A DNA stretch of 64,000 nucleotides from Bimastos eiseni. Taxonomy: Eukaryota; Annelida; Clitellata; Crassiclitellata; Lumbricidae. A model generated the notes under the pieces. The model was not told where the DNA came from. It did no database searches and worked only from the letters and a program-made list of their open reading frames with translations. Below are positions 57,590-64,000 of this stretch, piece by piece. Location of the stretch: NCBI GenBank assembly GCA_959347315.1, contig OY365813.1:21969272-22033271 (forward strand). The letters run 5' to 3'. The position numbers and the translations under genes are program-made. Within the stretch, counting starts at the first letter, position 1, and every line of letters starts with the position of its first letter.

Positions 57590-60500
57590 CGATTCTCTGC
57601 CATCTTCCCTTGTGTATGTCTGTCTAAACTAATGGCTGGATTCTCTCCATCGGCTTCTCGCTCTTTAAAGACGTTTCTTTTCCGTGGAATTTCTGGGCTG
57701 TACTCTGAATAGTTATTCTGTGAGAGGCGTTATATAAATCCAAAGAAAAGATACGATATATATCCGCCTATTTGTCCGTCTCGTTATCATTCTGTATCTA
57801 GTCTTTCCTTCCACCTATCCATCCACACAAAAACAAAAAAGTCCCTACTCAAATCAACGAATGATTACCGAGCCTCAAACCTACCTCCACCCCTCCCCTA
57901 GTGCAAAACAGTAGACTCGTCCACACTTCCACCCCTGCAAAACAATAGACCCGCCCGCCCCTCCCCAAACAAAGACACGGCACATCAAAACAATTCTTAT
58001 GGTAAGAGCAAACAACGCTAAAGGTCCAATGCATATACACCCACGCTCTAACGAGACAACAACGTACTACAGCCATCAAATCTCTGTACACAAACAGACA
58101 AAAAGCTATGGATTACATGTCGCTATTTACAGTCCTGACAGTCACAATTGTTGGGTCTACATTAGACACAGAAGCAAGCCACTATCAGACACCAAATAAG
58201 TATGGAGATTATTCATTTATGAGCTAGGAACCTGTCGCTTGGAAGTCCTGTCTAAATCCATGCTATAATGACGTCATTCGTTCAATACAATATTGTCCTA
58301 ACATGCTTAATTAAGTAATTATTTCATGTATTTCTTCGTATGTTTGTTTATTATCTCGCAACACAATCGCGTCATGTCAAATAAAAACAATTAATTAAAT
58401 CGCTCATACATTCGTTCATTTATGTATTCCAGAGGTGTCAAACTTTTTGTAATGGCGGGCCAGTAGCAATAATATTTTTCCAGACAAGAGTTCCGAAGGC
58501 GTATGAGGGAAATGGGGTAGAGATCTCAGAGGGGGCATACAAACACTTTAATTAGGCCTTTAAGACGTGATTATGATATGCATTATCAAAAACGCCTTAA
58601 AATGACAAACTATACCTTTTATGCTCAATAATTAATGTGTAGTCTCAAGACAAGGCTCCACGGGCAAGAAGTATCTCGTCCGCGAGCAAGAAATGATTAA
58701 TTCTCTCACCAACACTGCTTACAGTCCAGCAGTGCCAGTCCCAAGCCTGGATAAAGGAGGAGGGCGATCTTTGTTATCACACAGTGTCGTTAAACTGCAA
58801 CTAAAACCACCATCTCTCGTGTGTGATATTCATTACTCTACAGCCCCAATTCATCACCCTATGCCCCAATTCATCACCCTATGCCCCAATTCATCACCCT
58901 ATGCCCCAATTCATCACCCTATGCCCCTCTCCAACTGACCTGGAAGATGTAGACAGTGCTGGCAGAGAGACCGCTGACGGTAGCGTTGGGAAAGGCGGTG
59001 GAAAGGGAGTGCGTCATGTTCCCAGCTGTCATCTCCAGGTACCTCACTTCGAAGGAGTTCACAGAAGTTGGATTGACGTCTAGAACAGTCCAGACCAGAT
59101 CCAATGAATCTGTACCTATTCGAGCAACGTAGAGATTGGCGATCCGTGGCAGGCCTATGTAGAAGAACAGAACAATGTCGTTCAATATCAATTCATTCAT
59201 TCGTTCGTCCGTTCGTCCATCCATCCATCCATCCATTCATGCAGCTAACCATCCACTGATTAATTAAATCGTTCATTCATTCATTCACTCATACATTAAT
59301 CCATCCTTCGTCCATCCATGCATCCATCCGTACATTCAAAAATTTATATAGCTCTCTTTCCAGGTAAACTATCATTCATTCATTCAGTAATCCATCCATC
59401 CATCCATGCAGCTATTCCTCCATCCATCCATCAATTAATTTGTACATTCATGCATTCTTTCGTTCGTTCGTGTGTTCGTTCGTTCATTCATTCACTCAAA
59501 AATTGATATAGCATCATTTCCAGGTGACCTCTCATTCGTTCGGCGCACATATTCATTTATTAATTCATATTTTTATATAGGGCCTTTCAAGATAAATTAT
59601 TATTCATTCAAGGCACTTATTCATTCATTCATTAAAAACTTTATATAGCTCCCTTTCCAGGTACCTACTGAAAAGCGCTCCCAACTCCATCCCCGACAAA
59701 AAAGTAAGTTTTCAAGTGACCATAAAATGCACCACTGCACAATTTATGGAACATACGTAATTCCAGAGGTAGGCCATTCCAAACCCTAAGGCCTACCACA
59801 GAGAATGCAACCCTTTTGCATAGCTGCTGTACAGACAAATGGAACCCCAAAAATCCTATCAATACCTGGCCCTGAACGCCAGTAAAACACTCACCTCACT
59901 TTGAAATTTATATAGCGCCCACCGAAAAATGTCACTCGGAGGCGCTCCGAGCACAACCACAGCTCTACAGCCCACACTAATGCAAAAAAACTGTCAGACT
60001 ATTGAAGCCCCACAACCTGATATGAACCAAAATGACATCCACTTTAATTTGGACAACCCGTTTTATTTGATGCAAGCGCTCGTGAATAAGCTGGTTCTCC
60101 GCGCTTGACTTTCGAGTGACGCTTTAGAAGCTGGGAGATTACAATTACGATTATAATTACGCACTCCTCACTATAGCTTCACGGAAGCAGCGGTTGTTTT
60201 ACCTGAGTAGAAACTGGTCGTAGTGAACGCTATATCGGTGCCAACCGACGTCTGACCAGGAGATGAGGAAGAGGAGGAGGAACCAGTTGGTGATGTTTCC
60301 ACGTAGATAGTCACTCTATAGGTAGAGGAAGGCTGCAGTCCAATCAGGTTCACGCTATGAAATCAACGTAATTATGTAACCATCGTTACGCGATATATAA
60401 AAAAATGGAAGATTAGGGTGGGTATTATTCAAAGGGGCAGTGGAATAATCCTAGGTCAATGGGTTCTATAGCATCACTAAGGAGTTATTTACCTCAGCAC

Positions 60501-63107
60501 AAATGTCTAGATACGCATAATTTGTACATACATCTATAAACACACAAACATTCATTCATTCATGCATATACACACATAATAATGTAATGCATACAACATT
60601 ACACATAATCATACATGCGCACATACACACAAACATGCAAAAAAGCATATATATATACATGTATATATATATACATGTATATATATACAAGTATATATAT
60701 ATATATATATACATGTATATATATATACAAGTATATATATATATATACATGTATATATATACATGTATATATATATACATGTATATATATACATGTATAT
60801 GAGATGGTTTACGAAAGTCAATTATGCGAAATCCCGTGTTCAGCCACGTGACATATCACGTGACGCATCGGACAGGAGCAGTTTTACAGGTAAGACGATA
60901 ATTCCTACGGTAGATCATAGATGTCCGACGACCGATAATTATTCTTCGGCGGATGTTTACTGCTAATGGTTTATTGGAAACCTTTCTTCACGCCTCCTCT
61001 TCGATTACGTTATTTGTGTGTGGAATAATAATGATGCCCAGATATCTGGCGAAAACAGTTTTACCGCCGAATCTCGCATTGACCGGCCTTGGCCTGGGGC
61101 TGGTCAGAGGCTAAAGGTCAAAAGTCAGGGCTAAAGCAACCGTCAGAGGTCAAACGTCAACGGTCAGAGGCCAGTGGGAAACGGTCAGGGACTCATGGTG
61201 AAAAATCAGGGTCAATGGTCAAAAGTCAGGGACTAAGGACTAAGGGTCAAGGTTGAGGGTCAAAGGTCAGGGTTAGAGGTCAGACCGTAGTTGGCACTTT
61301 GGACTACTACAGCACGTTAGGGGTCGACTTGACGGAATCTCGGGGGGGGGGGGGTGATCACCCGGTCCCAGAGGCGTCCAGATAAGCAGGGGTGGGGCTC
61401 AGGAGGCAGATGCCTCCAATTTTACGTAGGGGGATATTTTTTTTACTCTTAGGGGCAATATTTTGCCTTCCTTATCCTTGGGACTGAGGGGTTTGTTTTG
61501 CCTTGCCTCCATCACTCAGAGGTATTGATGGCTCTGCCCGATTCAACATTGAGAGGTACGTGGGTCTGTTAGTCTTCATGGATCCTTAAAAAGCTGACAT
61601 TGCTGTACTATCTGAGAAGCGGAGTGGTGATGCAAATCTCCTTACAGACTGCCACCGAATAAGAGCGGGCCCTTTAATATAACAACCAGCGGCAGAAGTG
61701 GGCAGGATGCGGCCAATAGTTAGATCCCCTGCACCTCAACCTCTCCTCTTTCTTCTTCTCCTGCTCCTCTTCCGCCTCCTACCGCCTTCTACACCTCATA
61801 TTTTTCCTTCCTCTCTTCCTTTTCTTCCTCCTTATCCTCCTCTTTCCTCCTCTTTTCCTTCACATCCTTCTCTTCCTCATTCTTCCAATCTTCCTCCTCT
61901 TCATATTCTTCCATCCATATCCTCTCCTTCCATCTCCTCCTCCTCCCTCTTCTCCTCCACCTTATCCCTCCTCCCTCTTTCTTTCCATCTTCCTGAATTT
62001 CTTCCTCCTTCTCTTCCTACCCTCCTCCTCGTCGTCGTCCTCCTACTTCTCTTCCTCGTCCTCCTCCTCTCCCTGCTTCCTCTTCTTCTTCTTCTTCCAT
62101 TCCTTCCCCTCCTTCCCTTGCTTCTCCTCCTTCTCGCAGTCCAGTCCCTCTCTCCATCAAAGCGTCAACGCCGACACCCGACTAGACAAAGACCCCATCA
62201 TCGTACCTTGGGGAAATCAGTCCAGCCTGCTTCGGAGAGTAGGTGACGCCGATTGGGCAGGCCGTGCACTGCGCCCGATAGGAGAGAGGGGCGTCCTTGT
62301 AGTTGCCCGTTCGGTCGCTGGGCGGCTGCCACGAGAGACCCGCAAACGTCTGGTTGACGAAATTCACCCGAAGACCTTCGACCGGTCCAGGCAAATCTAA
62401 CATCAACCGGAAATAGACACGTGAAGAAAGGACAGCCAATTACAAAGCGTTAAACGAAGTCACAATTAATTAGGTCTGATACTATGATAAAAGAGGTGAA
62501 ACGAAAGCCAATTGCAAAACGTTAAAAATGACACAGGTCACATTTAATAAACAGGTCAATTTCAAACTGCTAAATGAGGACGCATTAAATTAGGTCAGTT
62601 ACAAATCGTTAAATGTGGCCGCATCAAATAATTCCATTAATTGCTTAGGCCCTGCATAACCTTGACCTTATTTGTCTCGCATTTGTCATCGCTCGCGAAT
62701 ACGCCGGTGCTCTGCTTTTGGTTATCGAGTGGTGCTTTAGAAGTTCGAAGCCTGCGATTACTATCACCATCTTTATCCATACAACCCGTATAGATCAGAA
62801 ACGCCTTCATACATTTGCATGTACACCCCAAACATCCCGGCATGCACCGGTTTCCCTTGGAGCGGTGAAAGTACATAATTACCACACCTCAGAGGTATGA
62901 CAAAAAAATAAAAAAAATATGCTCAGGACAGTTAAAAAAAACCTGTCTTACTCGTGCAGGAGGCGTTGACGCTGTCAAAGGCATGCCGTGAAAATCCGTC
63001 GTTACAGAGACACCCCGTGGATCCACTTGTCGTTGTGTTACTGTTGGCTGGACAGACGATGCATTGACTGTTTCCTGTGTTGGACTTGTACGTCTGAATA
63101 GGACATT
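44895..63107 (-). CDS. Eph receptor with a pseudokinase domain, 3' fifteen exons (5' end outside window)
   Basis: Fifteen exons (listed separately) join with consistent phases into 747 codons, 746 residues plus stop. In order: end of the Cys-rich/EGF-like region (1-52), first fibronectin III (53-165), second fibronectin III (166-265), membrane helix (277-304, with GxxxG at 283-287), juxtamembrane segment with the paired Tyr354 and Tyr360 in the Eph pattern YxDPxxYEDP, kinase domain (about 378-640), SAM domain (676-733), C-terminal DYFV (class II PDZ ligand type). The whole order is specific to Eph receptors, which bind membrane-bound ephrins and guide cell contact and repulsion. The kinase domain aligns without gaps to Eph kinases around the catalytic sites, yet these are altered: beta-3 Lys is Glu411, alpha-C Glu is Lys428, HRD is LRD (502-504), catalytic Asn is Ser509, DFG is SFE (522-524), APE is SPE, and the first Gly of the loop is Leu. 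The Thr457 gatekeeper, activation-loop Tyr536 and alpha-F Asp562 remain. The frame is open throughout, so it is a gene under constraint and not a relic; catalysis is very unlikely. Vertebrate EphB6 and EphA10 are known precedents for dead Eph kinases. The ligand-binding domain and start lie beyond 64000. Confidence 0.93.
45200..45380 (+). mobile_element. tRNA-derived SINE, copy 2
   Basis: A-box-like TTGGTTAGAGCATTGACC, B-box GGGTTCGATC, and the body TACTGTGTAGGGACCTTGAG shared with 29165-29395. It begins just upstream of Eph exon 15, in the last intron, within about 20 bp of the acceptor. Confidence 0.7.
45510..45590 (+). repeat. Family C copy in the last Eph intron
   Basis: CTCGTGAATAAGCTGGTGC to AGAAGTTTGGAGATTATG. 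Confidence 0.75.
45948..46093 (-). CDS. Eph exon 14: end of kinase domain
   Basis: 48 codons between AAAACAG| and [29 protein letters not shown] corresponds to LHQLMLDCWQKERSxRPxF. Confidence 0.94.
46311..46410 (+). repeat. Family A, near-consensus copy
   Basis: Representative of the family: GCAGTGCCAGTCCCAAGC, TGGATAAAGGAGGAGGGCGA, CG-TAATGATCTTTGTTATCA, then ACAGTG-CGTTAAACTGAAAC. This copy has a 15-20 bp internal insertion. Usual length is 80-90 bp. No poly-A, no reading frame; the ends are only weakly inverted (CAGTGCCAGT / AGTGGTTTCAGT). Confidence 0.8.
46572..46766 (-). CDS. Eph exon 13: kinase C-lobe
   Basis: 65 codons between GTCTTAG| and [36 protein letters not shown] and LGETPY, all standard Eph C-lobe blocks. 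Confidence 0.96.
46783..47007 (-). pseudogene. LINE ORF2 C-terminal fragment with 3' tail, in Eph intron
   Basis: On the minus strand 47007-46819 encodes [18 protein letters not shown] and RDRVRWRKM, the typical end of a non-LTR ORF2 (GKRxRGRPxxRWxDDI...DRxxWR). It is followed by GAGCATTTATATAGCGCC, the complement of the common GCGCTATATAAATGCTC tail. Confidence 0.8.
47460..47640 (-). mobile_element. tRNA-like SINE fragment in Eph intron
   Basis: On the minus strand TGATGGTGCAATGGTTTGCTC (A-box-like) precedes GGTTCAAATCACC (B box) at tRNA spacing, with an unrelated 3' body. It has no acceptor-stem pairing that I can see, so it is a SINE and not a tRNA gene. Confidence 0.55.
47866..48282 (-). 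other. Unexplained 138-codon open frame inside an Eph intron
   Basis: An ATG-started frame with balanced composition (for example [36 protein letters not shown]). It is not simple sequence. It could be a transposon coding remnant or chance; I do not recognise it. It lies between Eph exons 13 and 12 on the same strand but cannot be joined in phase. Confidence 0.25.
48262..48420. repeat. (CATT)n/(ACTC)n tetranucleotide repeats
   Basis: ATTC, ACTC and related tetramers, followed by CAGT/CAGC drift to 48560. Confidence 0.9.
48639..48743 (-). CDS. Eph exon 12: catalytic loop, altered DFG, activation loop
   Basis: 35 codons between TTCGTAG| and [18 protein letters not shown] replaces [20 protein letters not shown] replaces NLVCKVSDFGL, then VQYDQ with the activation-loop Tyr. 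Confidence 0.93.
48830..48975. repeat. AAT and AAG simple repeats in Eph intron
   Basis: (AAT)n at 48831-48862 and AAGAAG-rich at 48928-48962. Confidence 0.85.
49079..49177 (-). CDS. Eph exon 11: alpha-E and start of catalytic loop
   Basis: 33 codons between CTATAG| and [24 protein letters not shown] then GYTLR, the place of Eph NYVHR. Confidence 0.92.
49262..49832. repeat. 21 bp minisatellite in Eph intron (between exons 10 and 11)
   Basis: About 25 units of GATTCAGTTCAAAGGCTAGMA type; 49495-49830 is almost perfect with variants GCA/GAA/GGA at one codon-like position. Because 21 is a multiple of three, both strands stay open (157 codons plus, 197 codons minus). A higher-order pattern of alternating unit types is visible (49555-49620 resembles 49680-49745). 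Confidence 0.95.
50131..50378 (-). CDS. Eph exon 10: kinase N-lobe
   Basis: 82 codons between GCTCCAG| and [20 protein letters not shown] glycine loop, EVPIMIESL (Lys to Glu411), HLLSKAEIL (Glu to Lys428), [13 protein letters not shown] and [12 protein letters not shown]. Confidence 0.96.
50399..50462 (+). repeat. Family C copy in Eph intron
   Basis: TCCTGATTAAGCTGGTGCCC to AGAAGTTTGGAGATTACT, beginning about 20 bp outside the exon 10 acceptor. Confidence 0.75.
50565..50770. repeat. (ATCC)n tetranucleotide repeat
   Basis: CCATCCATTCAT-type units in two blocks (50565-50670 and 50700-50765). Confidence 0.9.
50809..50952 (-). CDS. Eph exon 9: juxtamembrane tyrosines and kinase start
   Basis: 47 codons between CTTTTCAG| and AAGG|GTAAGG. 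Carries [13 protein letters not shown] (Tyr354, Tyr360) and [10 protein letters not shown], where Eph kinases have ITIERVIGAG. Confidence 0.95.
50985..51090. repeat. G-run/C-run hairpin and copy of an exon 9 segment
   Basis: GGGGGACAGCGGGGGACGGTCCCCCC (in two blocks, 51000-51027) can fold on itself. At 51070-51089 stands AGGCGAAGGGATCCGCGTAG, identical over 20 bases to 50893-50912 inside Eph exon 9. Confidence 0.7.
51090..53150. other. Eph intron, no further feature recognised
   Basis: Mostly AT-rich unique-looking sequence. A 126-codon frame at 51841-52221 (plus) shows no motif. A second G/C-run segment related to 50985-51030 is near 53080-53150, ending in a GGCGCTATATAAACT tail. Confidence 0.45.
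53191..53400 (+). repeat. Two forward family A copies
   Basis: 53191-53272 and 53322-53400, both near consensus, about 50 bp apart; the second ends about 50 bp before Eph exon 8. Confidence 0.8.
53447..53488 (-). CDS. Eph exon 8: 42-base juxtamembrane micro-exon
   Basis: Between GTTGTAG| and GTT|GTAAGT. It encodes [13 protein letters not shown] and keeps the phase of both neighbours (1 in, 1 out). The call rests on splice sites and phase more than on conservation. Confidence 0.7.
53704..53765 (-). CDS. Eph exon 7: cytoplasmic stop-transfer and juxtamembrane
   Basis: 20 codons between TTTGCAG| and ACG|GTAATT. Starts with the basic RKKR stop-transfer cluster directly after the helix. Confidence 0.85.
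53881..53911. repeat. Perfect 12 bp stem hairpin in Eph intron
   Basis: CCACTAGGCCAG and CTGGCCTAGTGG are perfect inverted copies separated by the 7 bases CAAGGCC. Confidence 0.8.
54481..54674 (-). repeat. Two reverse family A copies
   Basis: 54481-54562 (near consensus) and 54606-54674 (short internal deletion), ending about 90 bp before Eph exon 6. Confidence 0.8.
54763..54880 (-). CDS. Eph exon 6: transmembrane helix
   Basis: 38 codons between GTTTTAG| and CAG|GTATGC. A 28-residue hydrophobic helix rich in Val/Ile with a GTAVG (GxxxG) dimer motif, ending in IYR. Confidence 0.9.
55553..55680. repeat. GAGA/CAGA purine repeat
   Basis: GAGAGA and GACAGACAGA units on the plus strand. Confidence 0.9.
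55700..56400. other. C/T-rich intron sequence with a GCGCC tail element
   Basis: Pyrimidine-biased plus strand (CACCTCC, CTCTCA) with long Ser/Pro/Thr frames. At 56370-56410 CTTGATATAGCGCCTTTTCGAG is the reverse of the common 3' tail. Confidence 0.5.
56689..56773 (-). CDS. Eph exon 5: end of fibronectin III-2
   Basis: 28 codons between TTTGCAG| and AAA|GTGAGT, beginning [13 protein letters not shown], which matches Eph VRARTxAGYGxFS. Confidence 0.88.
56820..56935. repeat. 14-17 bp minisatellite with the core GCGTTTCACATAAG
   Basis: About seven units of CATTTCACATA / CGTTTCACATA type. Confidence 0.8.
57280..57615. repeat. (CTGT)n blocks
   Basis: CTGT runs at 57284-57302, 57449-57500 and 57556-57590, with unique sequence between. 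Confidence 0.9.
57630..57745 (+). pseudogene. LINE 3' end remnant
   Basis: The frame ends [11 protein letters not shown], the usual last residues of CR1/L2-type ORF2, followed by GAGAGGCGTTATATAAATCC, the shared tail. Confidence 0.65.
58430..58520 (+). mobile_element. Possible hAT-type transposon end
   Basis: CAGAGGTGTCAAACT followed by GGCGGGCCAGTAG resembles the terminal sequence of many hAT elements. The opposite end was not found. Confidence 0.3.
58728..58802 (+). repeat. Family A copy with 12 bp deletion
   Basis: GCAGTGCCAGTCCCAAGCCTG to GTGTCGTTAAACTGCAAC; lacks the CGCTAATGAT part. Confidence 0.8.
58842..58928. repeat. 20 bp minisatellite, just downstream of Eph exon 4
   Basis: CCCCAATTCATCACCCTATG repeated four times perfectly; the array ends about 12 bp from the exon 4 donor. 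Confidence 0.95.
58940..59154 (-). CDS. Eph exon 4: most of fibronectin III-2
   Basis: 71 codons between CTACATAG| and [25 protein letters not shown] and [12 protein letters not shown]; two N-glycosylation sequons (NMT, NAT). Confidence 0.9.
59190..59520. repeat. (CATT)n/(CATC)n tetranucleotide repeats
   Basis: ATTC, TTCG and ATCC tetramers in several blocks. Confidence 0.9.
59640..59930 (-). pseudogene. LINE ORF2 C-terminal fragment plus 3' tail, in Eph intron
   Basis: The minus-strand frame 59862-59665 reads [20 protein letters not shown] and HLKTYFF, then GAGCGCTTTTCAGTAGGTAC and the tail CTATATAAAG. It is the same family as 10390-10745 in opposite orientation. A second GCGCTATATAAAT end lies at 59895-59915. 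Confidence 0.75.
60075..60150 (+). repeat. Family C, representative copy
   Basis: GCTCGTGAATAAGCTGGTTC, then TTGACTTTCGAGTG-CGCTTTAGAAG, then GGGAGATTACAATTACGA. Other copies: 39013-39082, 45510-45590, 50399-50462, 62688-62760, partial 36396-36430 and reverse 43432-43465. No frame, no clear tRNA boxes. Confidence 0.75.
60203..60354 (-). CDS. Eph exon 3: second half of fibronectin III-1
   Basis: 50 codons between TTTCATAG| and [28 protein letters not shown] strand pattern, then an unusual Ser7 run before the domain ends. Confidence 0.88.
60640..60800. repeat. (ATATATATACATGT)n array
   Basis: AT dinucleotides punctuated by ACATGT or ACAAGT about every 14-20 bp. Tyr/Ile frames are artefacts. 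Confidence 0.95.
61110..61290. repeat. Degenerate GGTCAGAGGTCAAA array
   Basis: Direct GGTCA/GGTCAA half-sites occur about fifteen times at irregular 7-20 bp steps. A G12 run follows at 61340. Confidence 0.75.
61735..62160. repeat. Pyrimidine-rich tract adjoining Eph exon 2
   Basis: CTT/CTC-rich on the plus strand, purine-rich on the transcribed Eph sense strand; ends about 45 bp from the exon 2 donor. Ser/Leu/Pro frame is an artefact. Confidence 0.9.
62207..62396 (-). CDS. Eph exon 2: first half of fibronectin III-1
   Basis: 62 codons between GATGTTAG| and [30 protein letters not shown] and the Eph-typical CTACP...TYSPKQAGL (compare VQYAPRQLGL). Confidence 0.92.
62688..62760 (+). repeat. 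Family C copy
   Basis: CGCTCGCGAATACGCCGGTGC to GCGATTACTATCACC. Confidence 0.65.
62952..63107 (-). CDS. Eph exon 1 of this window: Cys-rich/EGF-like
   Basis: 51 codons between CTCTGCAG| and A|GTAAGA. Cys pattern CPIQTYKS...CIVCPANS...GCLCNDGF...SC matches the Eph GTFKS...CxPCPxNS...CxCxxxF motif. Two NxS/T sequons. Confidence 0.9.
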
Positions 63108-63229
63108 CTGCAGAGAAGATACGATACAGAAAAGACAGCTATGTAATTACGACTACAGTATGAGCAATGAATGCTACTGGGTTTGATTAGGAAGAGGAAG
63201 CAAGTCATAGGCCAGCGTTAAAGGGACTA

Positions 63230-63510
63230 CTCTTCCTCTGCTCCTACTGCTCCTTCTCCTGCTCTGCATTCTGTTCCTTCTCCTGCTTATCCCCGTCTTC
63301 TTTCTATTTCTCTTCCGCCTCCTTCTCCTCTTCTTCTACGGTTTCATCATCATCTTTCTCTTCTTCTTCTTCCTGCTTCCTCCTTTTCCCCTTCCTCCTT
63401 CTTCTTCCTCCACCTCTTCCTTCCTCTTTCTCCTACCCCTCTAATTCCTCTTCACATTCTCTTTCTCTTCCTTCTCTTTCCTCCTCCTCTTCAAGTTCTT
63501 TTTCTTCTTC
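63230..63510. repeat. Pyrimidine-rich tract in Eph intron
   Basis: CTTCTC/CTCCTC-rich plus strand, like 61735-62160. Confidence 0.9.
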
Positions 63511-63514
63511 AAAT

Positions 63515-64000
63515 ATTCACGGACACGCTCAAATGGACGAACTAAATTCTATGATGGTTCAGTCATTAATTTCCTTATATTCAGTCAGTCTCAAACCGAG
63601 GTACGTGGAGGGTTGAAAAGATGCGGAAGAGTGTAGGCGGGGTAGGGGCGGGCAGAAGTCGTACGGGGTAGGTCAGGAGAGGTACGAGGGAGGGTGGTTA
63701 TTTCACTTTAAAAAATCCGTCTGTCCGCAGGGCTGTTCGTCACTTGATTAGCAGCTAGGTCTAAAACAATTCTGCGAGACATCTGCTGCCGCTGTTCCGT
63801 GTAATCGGACGAGTGAGGTAGTTATTTGCCGCCAGCCTACAATCTATATGATTATAGTTCGGAGGCATAGACGAAGCGTTGCTATCAGCAAAAGGACAAC
63901 AGGAATGGGAGGAAAAACAGATCCCAACTAGATTCGGTGGGTTAATAGGGGAGGGGAGGAGAGAATTAAAATGCATGACTGTCTCGCTCTATGTCTGTCT
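63515..64000. other. Eph intron continuing beyond the window
   Basis: No further exon with Eph similarity was found; a G-rich plus-strand patch is at 63610-63700 and a CTGT run begins at the very end. Confidence 0.5.

Noticed and set aside
61698..62246. 182-codon Leu/Ser/Pro frame running into Eph exon 2 on the other strand
   Set aside because: CT-rich simple sequence, antisense to a well-supported exon.

Overview
This is a window of animal nuclear DNA with no prokaryotic features. Its genes are split by long introns with GT..AG borders. Most of the remaining sequence is microsatellite, minisatellite and fragments of retrotransposons and DNA transposons. Recognised genes include an Eph receptor and the ciliary protein CFAP107. 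The transposon load includes several non-LTR elements, a mariner, hAT-like non-autonomous elements and tRNA-derived SINEs. Together these suggest a marine invertebrate, either a non-vertebrate deuterostome or a lophotrochozoan. I cannot name the species.

Bases 1-25,900 hold no gene I can assemble. They contain a decayed non-LTR reverse transcriptase (1-936), a second decayed one with an RNase H piece (17,732-18,905, minus), and a broken DD37D-type mariner (about 12,890-14,075, minus). The mariner abuts a fragment with a SAP-like motif. The rest is many copies of short interspersed repeats and simple or tandem repeats. Several promoter-like spots occur without a visible gene: an RFX X-box at 6,921, E-box/YY1 at 8,235-8,309, and E-box/ETS/X-box-like at 4,433-4,533.

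Bases 25,900-40,500 carry three probable genes. One is a short intronless gene of unknown function (25,912-26,334, minus) behind a tandem array of CCAAT boxes plus an octamer motif. One is a single-pass membrane protein with a Cys-rich juxtamembrane stretch and a PPxY motif (32,660-33,358, minus). The third is CFAP107, a ciliary microtubule inner protein, in three exons on the plus strand (37,938-40,031, 197 residues).

Bases 44,895-63,107 (minus) are the 3' part of an Eph receptor gene. I could join fifteen exons with every splice phase consistent. They give 746 residues: part of the Cys-rich region, two fibronectin III domains, a membrane helix, the juxtamembrane tyrosines, the kinase domain, a SAM domain and a C-terminal PDZ ligand. 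The ligand-binding domain lies beyond the right edge. The kinase domain has lost the beta-3 Lys, the alpha-C Glu, the catalytic-loop Asn and the DFG Asp and Gly, so it reads as a pseudokinase. The Lys and Glu appear exchanged (Glu at the Lys site, Lys at the Glu site). This is the most interesting item in the window.

The noncoding sequence is dominated by a few repeat families. Family A is an 80-90 bp unit with at least 17 copies on both strands. Family C is about 80 bp. A shared 3' tail containing GCGCTATATAAAT ends several LINE or SINE remnants. Three tRNA-derived SINE copies and three hAT-like non-autonomous transposons are also present. All family assignments rest on reading the sequence, with no database search.
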